DNA from: an uncultured Prevotella sp.
Lineage (GTDB): Bacteria; Bacteroidota; Bacteroidia; Bacteroidales; Bacteroidaceae
Direction of reading: 5' to 3'
Length of the DNA stretch: 14,179 nt
Assembly (NCBI GenBank): GCA_937892695.1
Contig: CALBJK010000145.1
Coordinates: 1-14,179 of the forward strand
The notes beneath the pieces are model-generated. The model did not search any database, was not told the DNA's origin, and saw only the letters and a program-made list of their open reading frames with translations. Position 1 is the first letter of the stretch; each line of letters starts with the position of its first letter. The translations under genes and the position numbers were made by a program. This document shows, in pieces, positions 1-8,555 of the stretch.

Positions 1-2078
1 TAATCTTTTTCGACTTTATTGTTTCCTACTTTCACGCTGTCTTTGTAGTCTCTAAAGACGGAGTTGGTCAGTCCATAGCCCACTGCCCATGCCAGACGAT
101 TGTTTGCGGCATGTCCTTTTACCGAAACTTCTAACCCCATACTACGGCTTTTCCCTGCATTTATCATCATTCGTCCGAATCCATAATTACCTGCCATGAC
201 AGATAGTTGCTGATTTTCAACGTTCATGTAAAAGGCTGCAATGTCTAAATGCATGGCCTTGCCCATAAGGTTGAGGTGTGCTCCCATTTCGTAGTTCCAG
301 CTTGTTTCGGGTTTGTAGGCAATCGATTTGTTTATTCGTTCGTATGTATCGGCATCATGTGGCACATCATAGTTGCCTTGCATGGCCTTGCTACTGTTTG
401 TATTAAGCTCAGTCTGCAATATGTCCGAAAACATCTGGATGTTGTAGCCTCCCGCACGGTATCCTTTACTTACAGTAGCATACAGGTTGCTTCCGTCTCT
501 GTCTATACGGTAAGTGAGTCCTACCTTTGGAAGCACTTGACTGAATTCGGCCTTATCGTCATTGTCCAATGCCGACTTCAACTTGTTTGTGGCTGTCTTT
601 CCCATGACATTTGCTGTCATAGCCATCATCGCACTTGTGTTGTATCTTATTTTTGTTTGACTGAAGTCATAGCGTAGTCCGGCTGTAGCTGTCAGATGGT
701 TTCCGATTCTGATGCTCGATTCATGGAACAAACCGAGATTCAGTTGTGGGGTACGGAATGTTCCGGGCACGTCCATATTCACCTTTATGCCTATTCCTCC
801 GGCTTTTTCTATTGCGGCTTTTGCAGCTCCGGCAGCAGCTTCGGGTGATATGCCTTGTGCTATGAATCCTTCCGTCATTTTTCCCAATATCGCTCCGTAC
901 ATTGCTTTCTGGATTCCATTTGATATTGGCCTGGTAATGCCTTCGCCGAAATAGACCGGTGCAGATGTCTTGAGCCACTGATATGATGCATATAGGCCGT
1001 TTGTCCATTTCCACGCATCTTTTCCACTCTTTATGGTCAGCTCTTCGGCCAGCGAATTTTGTATCTGCCTTTGTCTCAGATGCATGAAATCCTCAGGCAA
1101 ATAGTCTTGATCCATAAGCATGTCGTCATTCAGATATTGGTATGTGGTCATAGAGTTCACCTCGTAACTGTCTTGTTTGTATTTTACCATAAATCCGGTG
1201 TTCACCATGTCTCTCTGGTAATTGCCTTGGTAATTTGTAGACGGTTGAGCGGCATGTCCTGTCTCCATGTCGAGTTGACCGTAAGCAAAACCGTTCTGTG
1301 AAGTGTGCTGATAGTCGGCTATAAGTCTGAAAGAGAAATGTCCCATCGGTGCATACTCCAGTCTGAAGCGTCCTCCTCCTTCGTTGCTGCAGTCGGCTCT
1401 TCCGCCTGTATAGGCATTGCGCAGATATCCGTTCTGTCCGTCGTAAAATGCTGCAATTGAGTAGCCAAGCGAATTCCAGGCCTTCCCGTAATGTGCAAAT
1501 TCTGCTGTACGTTGCAGATGTGACCCAAATCCGAGTTTTATTTCTGTACCTTTATATAATAAGGGATTCTTCGTATAAATGCGGACCAGTCCTCCTTCTG
1601 TGTTCTGTCCGTAAAGCGTACCTTGCGGTCCTGGCAGCACGTCAATCCTGCTTATCTGATATGAATGGAAGTTGAGAGCACTCTTGCTCATTATAGGCAT
1701 GTCGTCGTAGTAAATTCCGATTGCCGGACTATTCACTCTCGACCCTATGCCTCGTAAGTACATCGCCGACGTGAGGCGCGACCCATAGTCCGGCATAGTA
1801 AATGACGGAACAAACGATGACAGTGCACGCAAATCCGTCGTCCCCAAGCTATTGATATCGTTGGCAGAAAACGAACTCGAAGCTATTGGCTGTTCTCTTA
1901 AGCGGACGTTCTCCTTCGGTTGCGATACGACAATTATTTCGTCAATGTCATAAACCCTTGACGAATCAACACGAACTACTTCGTTATAACTATTTGTTTT
2001 CCGGTCAGCCGCTGTCACAGCAGACATGCACGAAAGTGAAATTAGCGTAGCTGTTACAATTTCTTTCTTACCTTGCAT
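1..2078 (-). CDS. TonB-dependent outer membrane receptor (partial, C-terminus off the left edge)
   Basis: This is an outer membrane beta-barrel importer powered by TonB-ExbB-ExbD; the ligand cannot be told from sequence. Reading from the ATG at 2078, the frame stays open for 692 codons to the window edge. Residues 1-23 look like a signal peptide ending SAVTA. IDEIIVVSQ (about 45-53) resembles a TonB box. A plug domain follows (about 55-172) with IYYDDMPI and LPGPQGTLYGQNTEGG. Barrel-type sequence comes next, with the family-typical KGYRAGGYN near residue 541 and KPETSWNYEMG near 590. There is no N-terminal carboxypeptidase-regulatory-like domain of the SusC kind, so it resembles siderophore/cobalamin-type (COG1629) receptors more than glycan importers. 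The end of the barrel and the terminal aromatic residue are missing. It is transcribed divergently from panC, from its own promoter. Family assignment is firm; substrate is unknown. Confidence 0.93.
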   Translation of the reverse strand, partial: MQGKKEIVTATLISLSCMSAVTAADRKTNSYNEVVRVDSSRVYDIDEIIVVSQPKENVRLREQPIASSSFSANDINSLGTTDLRALSSFVPSFTMPDYGSRLTSAMYLRGIGSRVNSPAIGIYYDDMPIMSKSALNFHSYQISRIDVLPGPQGTLYGQNTEGGLVRIYTKNPLLYKGTEIKLGFGSHLQRTAEFAHYGKAWNSLGYSIAAFYDGQNGYLRNAYTGGRADCSNEGGGRFRLEYAPMGHFSFRLIADYQHTSQNGFAYGQLDMETGHAAQPSTNYQGNYQRDMVNTGFMVKYKQDSYEVNSMTTYQYLNDDMLMDQDYLPEDFMHLRQRQIQNSLAEELTIKSGKDAWKWTNGLYASYQWLKTSAPVYFGEGITRPISNGIQKAMYGAILGKMTEGFIAQGISPEAAAGAAKAAIEKAGGIGIKVNMDVPGTFRTPQLNLGLFHESSIRIGNHLTATAGLRYDFSQTKIRYNTSAMMAMTANVMGKTATNKLKSALDNDDKAEFSQVLPKVGLTYRIDRDGSNLYATVSKGYRAGGYNIQMFSDILQTELNTNSSKAMQGNYDVPHDADTYERINKSIAYKPETSWNYEMGAHLNLMGKAMHLDIAAFYMNVENQQLSVMAGNYGFGRMMINAGKSRSMGLEVSVKGHAANNRLAWAVGYGLTNSVFRDYKDSVKVGNNKVEKD

Positions 2079-2148
2079 AATTTGGTTTGTCTGTCAATTA
2101 AGTATGTGCCCTTAAATTAAAAACACATATCCTTTATTAAAATCTTTG

Positions 2149-2179
2149 CAAAGTTACTCCTTTTCCTTTTCTTAAACAA
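2149..2179 (-). promoter_or_regulatory. Bacteroidota-type promoter of the TonB receptor gene
   Basis: On the minus strand TAACTTTG (2149-2156) matches the TAnnTTTG -7 element, and TTG (2177-2179) lies 20 bp upstream as the -33 element. Transcription would start near 2142, giving a leader of about 64 nt before the ATG at 2078. Assigned by motif only. Confidence 0.6.
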
Positions 2180-2185
2180 TCCCTA

Positions 2186-2213
2186 TTTGTTATGAAAAAA
2201 AGTAGTACCTTTG
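2186..2213 (+). promoter_or_regulatory. Bacteroidota-type promoter of panC-panD
   Basis: TACCTTTG (2206-2213) fits TAnnTTTG, with TTTG at 2186-2189 upstream. The 16 bp spacer is a little shorter than the usual 19-20. Transcription would begin near 2220, giving a leader of about 100 nt. The element lies back to back with the receptor promoter. Confidence 0.55.
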
Positions 2214-2217
2214 TATC

Positions 2218-2264
2218 TGCAAAGACGGCAATGTCTTTGTATGGCATTGAGCTTTTATGCCATA
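2218..2264 (+). promoter_or_regulatory. Two consecutive stem-loops in the panC 5' leader
   Basis: Two inverted repeats follow each other right after the predicted start of transcription. The first pairs CAAAGAC (2220-2226) with GTCTTTG (2233-2239) around a 6 nt loop. The second pairs TATGGCAT (2240-2247) exactly with ATGCCATA (2257-2264) around a 9 nt loop. A weaker GGTGG/CCATC pairing lies further downstream. No U-tract follows, so this is not a terminator as it stands. The structure is seen directly; a regulatory role is inference, and it does not match a riboswitch that I recognise. Confidence 0.4.
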
Positions 2265-2320
2265 ACTGGTGGTTTTCGTAAGCCATCTATAAGTAAGGAT
2301 AATATAAATAGGCATTTGTT

Positions 2321-3169
2321 ATGAAAGTGTGTAAAGGAAATGCGGAGCTTCAGAACGAATTGTTTGAAGCTCGCAAACAAGGTAAAAAAATAGGGCTTGT
2401 TCCAACAATGGGTGCTCTTCATGAAGGCCATGCCTCGTTGGTAAGACGTTGCGTAAAGGAAAATGACATCACTGTCGTATCAGTGTTCTTGAATCCGACA
2501 CAATTCAATGACAAGAATGACTTCGAACGTTATCCCAGAAATCTCGAAGCCGACTGCCGGCTTCTCGAAAGTTGCGGAGCTGACTATGTATTCGCCCCGT
2601 CTGTCGAAGAAATGTATCCCACGCCGGATACGAGACATTTCGATTTCCCTCCAATCACTACGGTAATGGAGGGCGCTCATCGTCCTGGTCATTTCAATGG
2701 TGTGTGTCAGGTGGTATCACGTCTTTTCTATATCGTAAAACCGGACCGGGCTTACTTCGGAGAGAAGGACTGGCAGCAGATTGCCGTCATCAAACGTCTT
2801 GTCGCTTACCTCAATCTGAAGGTACAAATCGTAGAATGTCCGGTGGTTCGTGAAAAGGATGGGCTGGCAATGAGTTCGCGTAATACCCTGCTGACACCGG
2901 AGGAAAGGACTTTAGCTCCCAATATTTATAGGGTCTTGACCGAAAGTAAAGAATATGCAAAGACCCACTCTGTTGACCAGACTCACGACTGGGTTGTAGA
3001 AAAGATAAATGGCATAGACGGTCTAAAAGTGGAATATTTTTCTATCGTGAACGGTGATACGCTGCTTGACGTTCATTCTTGGGATGACGCATCTGACATA
3101 TCCGGATGTATCACAGTCTATTGTGGCAAGACTCCGATAAGACTTATCGACCATATCCAATACAAGTAA
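2321..3169 (+). CDS. panC: Pantothenate synthetase (pantoate--beta-alanine ligase)
   Basis: PanC joins D-pantoate and beta-alanine, using ATP through a pantoyl-adenylate, to make pantothenate, the coenzyme A precursor, in the cytoplasm. The 282 aa length is normal for the family. Visible signatures are VPTMGALHEGH (about 27-37, including the nucleotide-binding HEGH), NPTQFN (58-63), EGAHRPGHFNGVCQ (117-130), FGEKDWQQ (146-153) and the MSSRN ATP-loop motif (184-188). The ATG at 2321 gives the complete N-terminus expected for PanC; upstream is an A-rich stretch without a clear Shine-Dalgarno. panD begins 7 nt after the stop, and the product of panD (beta-alanine) is a substrate here, so the two are surely co-transcribed. 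The leader carries two stem-loops. No panB is present in the window. Confidence 0.97.
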   Translation: MKVCKGNAELQNELFEARKQGKKIGLVPTMGALHEGHASLVRRCVKENDITVVSVFLNPTQFNDKNDFERYPRNLEADCRLLESCGADYVFAPSVEEMYPTPDTRHFDFPPITTVMEGAHRPGHFNGVCQVVSRLFYIVKPDRAYFGEKDWQQIAVIKRLVAYLNLKVQIVECPVVREKDGLAMSSRNTLLTPEERTLAPNIYRVLTESKEYAKTHSVDQTHDWVVEKINGIDGLKVEYFSIVNGDTLLDVHSWDDASDISGCITVYCGKTPIRLIDHIQYK

Positions 3170-3176
3170 TTTCATC

Positions 3177-3524
3177 ATGTTTATAGAAGTTCTTAAATCC
3201 AAACTACATTGTGTAACGGTCACCGAGGCCAATCTCAACTACATGGGGAGTATCACCATCGACGAAGATCTCATGGATGCCGCCAACCTCATTGCCGGAG
3301 AGAAAGTACAGGTTGTTGATAACAACAATGGTGAACGATTCGAGACGTACATCATAAAAGGCAAACGTGGCTCGGGGGAAATATGTCTTAATGGAGCTGC
3401 CGCCCGCAAAGCAATGGTCGGCGACACGGTCATCATCATTGCCTACGCTACAATGGATTTTGAAGAGGCAAAACACTTTGTGCCGACCGTTGTGTTTCCT
3501 GAAAACAATAAGGTGGCTCGATAA
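3177..3524 (+). CDS. panD: Aspartate 1-decarboxylase (pyruvoyl-dependent)
   Basis: PanD converts L-aspartate to beta-alanine for pantothenate synthesis. The enzyme is made as an inactive pro-form that cleaves itself between Gly24 and Ser25, turning Ser25 into the pyruvoyl cofactor. The sequence shows this site as NYMGSIT, with G24-S25 at exactly the position known for the family. Other residues important in the family are also in place: K9, Y22, R54, T57 and Y58. The length of 115 aa is slightly below the roughly 126 of the E. coli enzyme and is normal for this family. It sits 7 nt after panC. No terminator is evident in the 126 nt before dnaB, so read-through into dnaB is possible. Confidence 0.96.
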   Translation: MFIEVLKSKLHCVTVTEANLNYMGSITIDEDLMDAANLIAGEKVQVVDNNNGERFETYIIKGKRGSGEICLNGAAARKAMVGDTVIIIAYATMDFEEAKHFVPTVVFPENNKVAR

Positions 3525-3650
3525 TCCATTTTACCATCCGTATAGAATCTGTTCTTCGGTGGAGTCTCCGTGATTATCCGCTATGTATATGCAAAAATGT
3601 GTCTGCGTGAACGGAAGATTGCGGCTTACTAAATCTTGATTAACAATTAA

Positions 3651-5180
3651 ATGGCTGACAGCAATAACTTTCAACAGCAAAAAAAGAAAAAAACATCTTC
3701 TGATACCTTCGACAAGGCCATGGGGCATCTTCAACCTCAAGACCTTGATATCGAAAGGGTTGTTCTCGGTGCTCTGATGATTGACAAGGATGCGTTCTCC
3801 ATGATTTCAGAGACCGTGCGTCCTGAGACATTTTATGAGCCACGCCACCAGAAAATTTATAATGCCATCCAGACTCTCAGTATGAATGAGAAGCCGGTTG
3901 ACATTATGACGGTGACAGACGAACTCAAACGTGAAGGCACTCTCGAAGATGTCGGAGGGCCGGCCTATATTGTGGAGCTTAGCTCTAATGTGGCATCGTC
4001 TGCCCACATCGAGTATCATGCCCATATTCTGGCTCAGAAGTTTCTTGCCAGACAACTCATTTCTTTTGCCAGTAAAATAGAAACAAAGGCTTTCGACGAA
4101 ACAGTCGATGTGGATGAACTGATGCAGGAAGCCGAAGGAAACCTCTTCGAGTTGTCTCAGAAGAACATGAAGAAGGACTATGTACAGATTGATCCGGTCA
4201 TCAGCAAGGCTGTTGAGATTCTTCAGAAAGCTTCTGCCACAAGTGGCGGTATGACTGGTGTCCCTACCGGTTTTGACAAGCTCGACGAGAAAACCAGTGG
4301 TTGGCAGAATTCCGACCTTGTAATTATTGCCGGTCGTCCGGCCATGGGTAAGACTTCGTTCGCACTTTCTCTGGCTAAGAACATTGCTGTTGACTATCGT
4401 ATTCCCATTGCTTTCTTCTCACTCGAAATGAACAATGTCCAATTGGTCAACCGTCTGATATCTAATGTGTGCGAGATTCCTGGCAACAAGATGCTGAACG
4501 GTCAGCTGTCACCAGATGAATGGGAACGGCTCGACAAGAACATACGTAGGTTGCAGGGTTCTCCTTTATACATTGACGATACGCCCGGACTGTCAATTTT
4601 CGAACTTCGTACAAAGGCACGTAGGCTTGTGCGTGAGAAGGGTGTGAAGATAATAATGATTGACTACCTTCAGCTTATGAATGCCAATGGAATGCGTTTC
4701 GGTAGCCGTCAGGAAGAGGTGTCAAAGATTTCTCAGTCATTGAAAGGTTTGGCTAAGGAACTTGATATTCCAATTCTCGCATTGTCACAGCTCAACCGTA
4801 CGGTCGAAAACCGTGAAGGTCTGGACGGCAAACGCCCTCAACTTAGTGACTTGCGTGAGTCGGGTGCCATCGAGCAGGATGCCGATATGGTGCTTTTTGT
4901 CCATCGTCCCGAATACTATCACATCTACGATGACGGAAAAGGAAACGACCTTCATGGCAAGGCTCAGATTATTATTGCCAAGCACCGTAAAGGTGCCACT
5001 GGCGATGTTCTGCTCACCTTCCGTGGTGAATTTACCCGTTTTCAGAATCCAGATGAAGAATCTCCATTACCGACTTCTCCTTCTGACGAACCCCCCACAG
5101 GCGAAATCTTAGGTAGCAGGGTTAACGGTGGTGGCGATGAAGACCCCTTTGCAATATCAGGTAATGATGTGCCCTTCTAA
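3651..5180 (+). CDS. dnaB: Replicative DNA helicase DnaB
   Basis: DnaB is the hexameric helicase that unwinds DNA ahead of the replication fork and binds primase. The protein has 509 aa. It shows an N-terminal domain (about 30-135), a linker, and a RecA-type motor domain with Walker A GRPAMGKTS (228-236), Walker B MIDYLQLM (336-343), and the conserved block LSDLRESGAIEQDAD followed by VLFVHRPEYY. There is no intein. A Lys-rich N-terminal stretch (QQQKKKKTS) precedes the conserved part. The last 44 residues or so (from about 466) form a Pro/Asp/Glu-rich tail ending DPFAISGNDVPF, which resembles the acidic tip of single-stranded DNA-binding protein. The ATG at 3651 directly precedes the conserved N-domain and has no Shine-Dalgarno. 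No TAnnTTTG was found in the 126 nt upstream, so it may share the panCD transcript or use an unrecognised promoter. It ends before a strong hairpin. Confidence 0.97.
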   Translation: MADSNNFQQQKKKKTSSDTFDKAMGHLQPQDLDIERVVLGALMIDKDAFSMISETVRPETFYEPRHQKIYNAIQTLSMNEKPVDIMTVTDELKREGTLEDVGGPAYIVELSSNVASSAHIEYHAHILAQKFLARQLISFASKIETKAFDETVDVDELMQEAEGNLFELSQKNMKKDYVQIDPVISKAVEILQKASATSGGMTGVPTGFDKLDEKTSGWQNSDLVIIAGRPAMGKTSFALSLAKNIAVDYRIPIAFFSLEMNNVQLVNRLISNVCEIPGNKMLNGQLSPDEWERLDKNIRRLQGSPLYIDDTPGLSIFELRTKARRLVREKGVKIIMIDYLQLMNANGMRFGSRQEEVSKISQSLKGLAKELDIPILALSQLNRTVENREGLDGKRPQLSDLRESGAIEQDADMVLFVHRPEYYHIYDDGKGNDLHGKAQIIIAKHRKGATGDVLLTFRGEFTRFQNPDEESPLPTSPSDEPPTGEILGSRVNGGGDEDPFAISGNDVPF

Positions 5181-5217
5181 ATTCTGAATATCCTAATCCT
5201 CCCACATTATTTAACAG

Positions 5218-5266
5218 AAACGCTTCGGTGCATCTCCGTCTTGAATGGAGACGCACCGAAGCGTTT
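5218..5266. terminator. Bidirectional terminator between convergent dnaB and clpC
   Basis: AAACGCTTCGGTGC (5218-5231) pairs perfectly over 14 bp with its complement at 5253-5266. One mismatch follows (A5232/C5252), then a further 5 bp (TCTCC 5233-5237 with GGAGA 5247-5251) around a 9 nt loop. The AAA and TTT flanks give T-runs in both directions. It lies between two converging genes, and its right arm overlaps the clpC stop codon by two bases. Confidence 0.88.
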
Positions 5267-7799
5267 ATTGATTGCTGACTACCTTGAATGTCAAATCTTC
5301 CTTTTTCGGATTTTTACCGATTGATATGGTGTCGCCAGAGTGAACTTCGTCCGACAGAATCATATTGCACAAACCGTCTTCTACGTAGTGTTGTATTGCT
5401 CTTTTCAGCGGACGTGCCCCATACTGTGGGTCATATCCTTTCTTCGCTATTATCTCCTTGGCCGAATCACTTATCCTTACGCTGTAACCTAAGTCACTGA
5501 TACGTTTTATGAGCGATTCAAGTTCGATGTTTACTATCTTCTTCAATGCGTTCATATCCAACGACTTGAATGTGATTATCTCATCAAACCTATTGAGGAA
5601 CTCCGGCGAGAAACGCTTGCTCAGTTCTTTCTTGATAAGTGCTGTGGCATTTTTTTTGTCATTTTCGCTTTGAATGCTGTCGCTGTCTTCACTGCGGAAA
5701 CCTATCCCACGTCCGAAATCTTTCAGACTGCGTGTGCCTACGTTAGAAGTCATTATGATGATGGTATTCCTGAAGTCAACTATTCTTCCGTTTCCGTCTG
5801 TGAGCCGTCCCTCGTCAAGTACCTGCAACAACAGGTTGAACACGCTCCCGTTTGCCTTTTCTATCTCGTCGAGCAATACGATGGAGTAGGGGTGATGTCT
5901 TACTTTCTCTGTGAGCTGGCCTCCCTCATCGTACCCGACATATCCCGGAGGCGCACCGATCAGACGCGAAGTGTTGAAACTCTCTGTGTATTCGCTCATG
6001 TCAAGACGTATGAGGGCATCCTTCGAGCCGAACATCAGTTCTGACAACTGTTTGGCAAGATGAGTTTTGCCTACACCTGTCGGACCTAGAAACATGAACA
6101 CACCTATAGGTTTGTTGGGATCACGCAGTCCCATGCGATTCCTTTGTACACATGCCACAATCTTGTCTATGGCTTCGTCTTGCGAAATTATTTTTTGTTT
6201 CAGTTCCGGACCAAGTCTGCGCAGACGTGCATGTTCAGATTCTGTCATGCGCTGTACCGGTACGCCCGACATTATAGACACTACATCGGCCACGTCGCTC
6301 TCGGTTACGTTCTCTCTGTGTTCGTTGTCAGAGTACGACCAGTTGTCGTTAAGTGCTTGCAGCTCTTTTTCCAGTCTGGTCTGCTTGTCTCTGAGACTTG
6401 CTGCCAGTTCAAACTGTTGGCTGGCAACGGCGTTGCGCTTGTCTTTCTCTACTTGGCTTATTTCCTTTTCTTTTTCTATGACGGCAGACGGAATTTTGGC
6501 GTGTTGTATGTGAACTTTCGATCCCACCTCGTCGAGAGCATCGATTGCCTTGTCTGGAAAACATCGGTCTGTAATATATCTGTCTGTCAGATTCACGCAT
6601 GCCTCGATGGCACTTTCTGTATAGCAGACATGATGATGCTGTTCATACCTTTCTTTGATGTTGTTCAGTATCGTCAAGGTCTCTTCCTTGCTTGTAGGAT
6701 TTATCATTACTTTCTGGAAACGTCGCTCCAAAGCCCCGTCCTTTTCTATGCTCTTGCGATACTCATCGAGGGTAGTCGCTCCGATGCATTGTATTACTCC
6801 ACGTGCCAGAGCTGGCTTCATTATGTTTGCTGCATCCATGCTCCCAGGCGTACTGCCTGCACCTATAAGCGTATGTATTTCGTCAATGAAGACGATTACA
6901 TCCTTGTCATTCTCTATTTCTTTTAGCAGGGCATGAATTCTCTCTTCAAACTGTCCCCTATATTTGGTTCCGGCTACGATTGCTGTCATGTCCAGACTGA
7001 CAATGCGTTTGTTGAACAATACAGGCGAAACATGTCGTTTGGCTATCATCTGTGCCAGCCCTTCGGCAATGGCGCTTTTACCCACTCCCGGTTCGCCTAT
7101 AAGTATAGGGTTGTTTTTCTTTCTGCGACAGAGAATCTCTATTACCCGTTGAATTTCAGCATCGCGGCCGACAACGACATCCAGCTTGCCTTCTGCTGCA
7201 GCCATTGTCAGGTCGGTAGAGAAGTTGTCCAGCACAGGTGTCGCACTCTTTGGCTTTTTAGCAGATGTCGTAGTGCCCGAAGCGTTGCCTTGGGCATTGC
7301 GGCCATTGTCGGACAGCTCGGTATCTTCGTCATCAGAAAGCTCTATGCCGTTGCTGATAGCGTTTTTCTTTCTGAGAAAATCGAGAGCTTCGTTGTAGTC
7401 AATGCTGTTGCGCTCCAGTATTTCGCGCGCCCCGTTGTCGCTCTGGTCATGAAGTATGGCCAACAGCACATGCTCAACGTCTACTGTCACCGAATGCTGT
7501 ATTCTTGCCTCCAGAACAGCCAGCTTCAGGATGTTGTTTGCTTGCTCGTCAAGTGCCGGCTCTTCTGACAGCGACATGTTGCTGTCGTTTTTATGTCTTA
7601 CGCTGTCCTCAATTTCAGCCTTTATTGTGTCAGTGTCTATGTTCAGCTTGAAGAATAAGCCAATTAGCGGGTTGGCTTTTTCTCGCAGCATTCCGAGCAG
7701 CAGGTGCTCCGGACCTACCCAGTTGCTGGATAGTCTGTTGGCTTCTTCCTTACTGAAGACCAGTATTTCAGACACTTTTGATGAAAATTGATTTATCAT
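5265..7799 (-). CDS. clpC: ATP-dependent Clp protease ATP-binding subunit ClpC
   Basis: ClpC is a cytoplasmic AAA+ ring unfoldase that feeds proteins to ClpP. From the ATG at 7799 it has 844 aa, within the usual ClpC range. Order of domains: the double Clp N-domain (about 1-140, starting FSSKVSEILVFSKEEANRL), a Ser/Thr/Ala-rich linker, AAA-1 with Walker A GEPGVGKS (235-242) and Walker B VIVFIDEIH, a UVR-type middle domain (about 440-475, around QQFELAASLRDKQTRLEKEL), then AAA-2 with GPTGVGKT (572-579) and VLLDEIEKA. The UVR segment distinguishes ClpC from ClpA and ClpB. The IGF motif in GRGIGFRSEDS is the expected ClpP-docking loop. The frame is open back to a TTG at 7907 (880 codons), but the 7799 ATG is preferred because AAGGAAAA precedes it and the N-domain starts there; ATGs at 7841 and 7835 are also possible. 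It lies 108 nt after the TPR gene, with no promoter box that I recognise in the gap. Confidence 0.95.
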   Translation of the reverse strand: MINQFSSKVSEILVFSKEEANRLSSNWVGPEHLLLGMLREKANPLIGLFFKLNIDTDTIKAEIEDSVRHKNDSNMSLSEEPALDEQANNILKLAVLEARIQHSVTVDVEHVLLAILHDQSDNGAREILERNSIDYNEALDFLRKKNAISNGIELSDDEDTELSDNGRNAQGNASGTTTSAKKPKSATPVLDNFSTDLTMAAAEGKLDVVVGRDAEIQRVIEILCRRKKNNPILIGEPGVGKSAIAEGLAQMIAKRHVSPVLFNKRIVSLDMTAIVAGTKYRGQFEERIHALLKEIENDKDVIVFIDEIHTLIGAGSTPGSMDAANIMKPALARGVIQCIGATTLDEYRKSIEKDGALERRFQKVMINPTSKEETLTILNNIKERYEQHHHVCYTESAIEACVNLTDRYITDRCFPDKAIDALDEVGSKVHIQHAKIPSAVIEKEKEISQVEKDKRNAVASQQFELAASLRDKQTRLEKELQALNDNWSYSDNEHRENVTESDVADVVSIMSGVPVQRMTESEHARLRRLGPELKQKIISQDEAIDKIVACVQRNRMGLRDPNKPIGVFMFLGPTGVGKTHLAKQLSELMFGSKDALIRLDMSEYTESFNTSRLIGAPPGYVGYDEGGQLTEKVRHHPYSIVLLDEIEKANGSVFNLLLQVLDEGRLTDGNGRIVDFRNTIIIMTSNVGTRSLKDFGRGIGFRSEDSDSIQSENDKKNATALIKKELSKRFSPEFLNRFDEIITFKSLDMNALKKIVNIELESLIKRISDLGYSVRISDSAKEIIAKKGYDPQYGARPLKRAIQHYVEDGLCNMILSDEVHSGDTISIGKNPKKEDLTFKVVSNQ

Positions 7800-7907
7800 T
7801 GATTTTCCTTTTTCTTGTTTTATCTGGATGTTCATTGACATCTTCTTTTCTCTCACCGTGATACAACACGACAAGACTTTTGTTAGTATAAGCAAAAAAC
7901 ATGCCAA

Positions 7908-8528
7908 TTAATGCTCGCCACTTAACCCCTTTATCATATTCTTAACCTGGTGTATGCGCCCGGAATTCTGTCTAGAAGTTCCAAACTTCTGATAATATGC
8001 ATCTGCACTCTCGAAACATTCTCTTGCTGTGGCTTTGTCTCCTTCATACAAGTGGCAGAAGCCCAACCGGTAGTTTATGTCTCCCTTTTCATTGTCAAAG
8101 GCTACGTTGAGTGTCTTTTCGTATAGGGATATGGCCTTGCCGTATTCTTTAATGTTAAAGTGGCTCTCTGCCGAGAGAAAATAGTAGACCGACCTTTCGT
8201 GTGGCGCAAGTTTCTCCAGTTGCGGCATAACGCTGTCCAGACATAGTGCGGCTTCAGCGTAGTCCCAATCGTAGTAGTAACACACTCCGAGATAGGCTAC
8301 AAATCTTGGGTTCAGCTTATATTTTGTATTGAGCGACCGAAATATGATGAGTGCCTCGTGATACTTTCCGCTTTGGAAATATTCTATTGCCTTTTCCAGA
8401 CGTTGGCTGTCGTTTTCTCCGGAGTCGGTACTGTAAGTGTCTGCTTTGCAGTTTACAGGACTGCTCATATTACTTTGCGACATAAAGAGGATAAAGGCCA
8501 ATAGGACATTAACCAAAAGTACGTTCAT
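7908..8528 (-). CDS. Tetratricopeptide-repeat protein, exported or membrane-anchored
   Basis: The product has 206 aa with a hydrophobic N-terminus (about 3-17) that could be a signal peptide or membrane anchor. A short Ser/Asp-rich linker follows, then helical TPR repeats: about 43-75 (LEKAIEYFQSGKYHEALIIF), 76-108, 112-145 (YYFLSAESHFNIKEYGKAI) and 150-182 (YRLGFCHLYEGDKATARECF). TPRs are protein-protein scaffolds, and no catalytic motif is present. The start lies 27 nt after the stop of the M64 peptidase gene, and clpC follows, so co-transcription with the peptidase is likely. It may act as a partner of an envelope complex, but no specific role can be read from the sequence. The C-terminal tail (about 184-206) is polar and may be unstructured. 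Confidence 0.85.
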   Translation of the reverse strand: MNVLLVNVLLAFILFMSQSNMSSPVNCKADTYSTDSGENDSQRLEKAIEYFQSGKYHEALIIFRSLNTKYKLNPRFVAYLGVCYYYDWDYAEAALCLDSVMPQLEKLAPHERSVYYFLSAESHFNIKEYGKAISLYEKTLNVAFDNEKGDINYRLGFCHLYEGDKATARECFESADAYYQKFGTSRQNSGRIHQVKNMIKGLSGEH

Positions 8529-8555
8529 TTATGAGTATTCGGATAAACAGACAAG

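Noticed and set aside
249..1675. Several short plus-strand and minus-strand frames in the first 2 kb.
   Set aside because: The minus strand carries a continuous 692-codon TonB receptor frame that has no stop inside the window; the short frames are in other phases of it.
3525..3650. Promoter or terminator between panD and dnaB.
   Set aside because: No TAnnTTTG box and no stable stem with T-run were found; only a short imperfect GGAGTCTCC palindrome without a usable loop.
6144..7568. Long open frames on the plus strand opposite clpC (6144-6926 and 6933-7568).
   Set aside because: They lie fully antisense to a firmly identified clpC, and their Cys/Tyr/Phe/Val-rich translations show no family motif; they are shadows of clpC codon use.
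5265..7907. 880-residue ClpC starting at TTG 7907.
   Set aside because: The first 36 residues do not resemble a Clp N-terminus; the ATG at 7799 follows AAGGAAAA and starts at the conserved N-domain.
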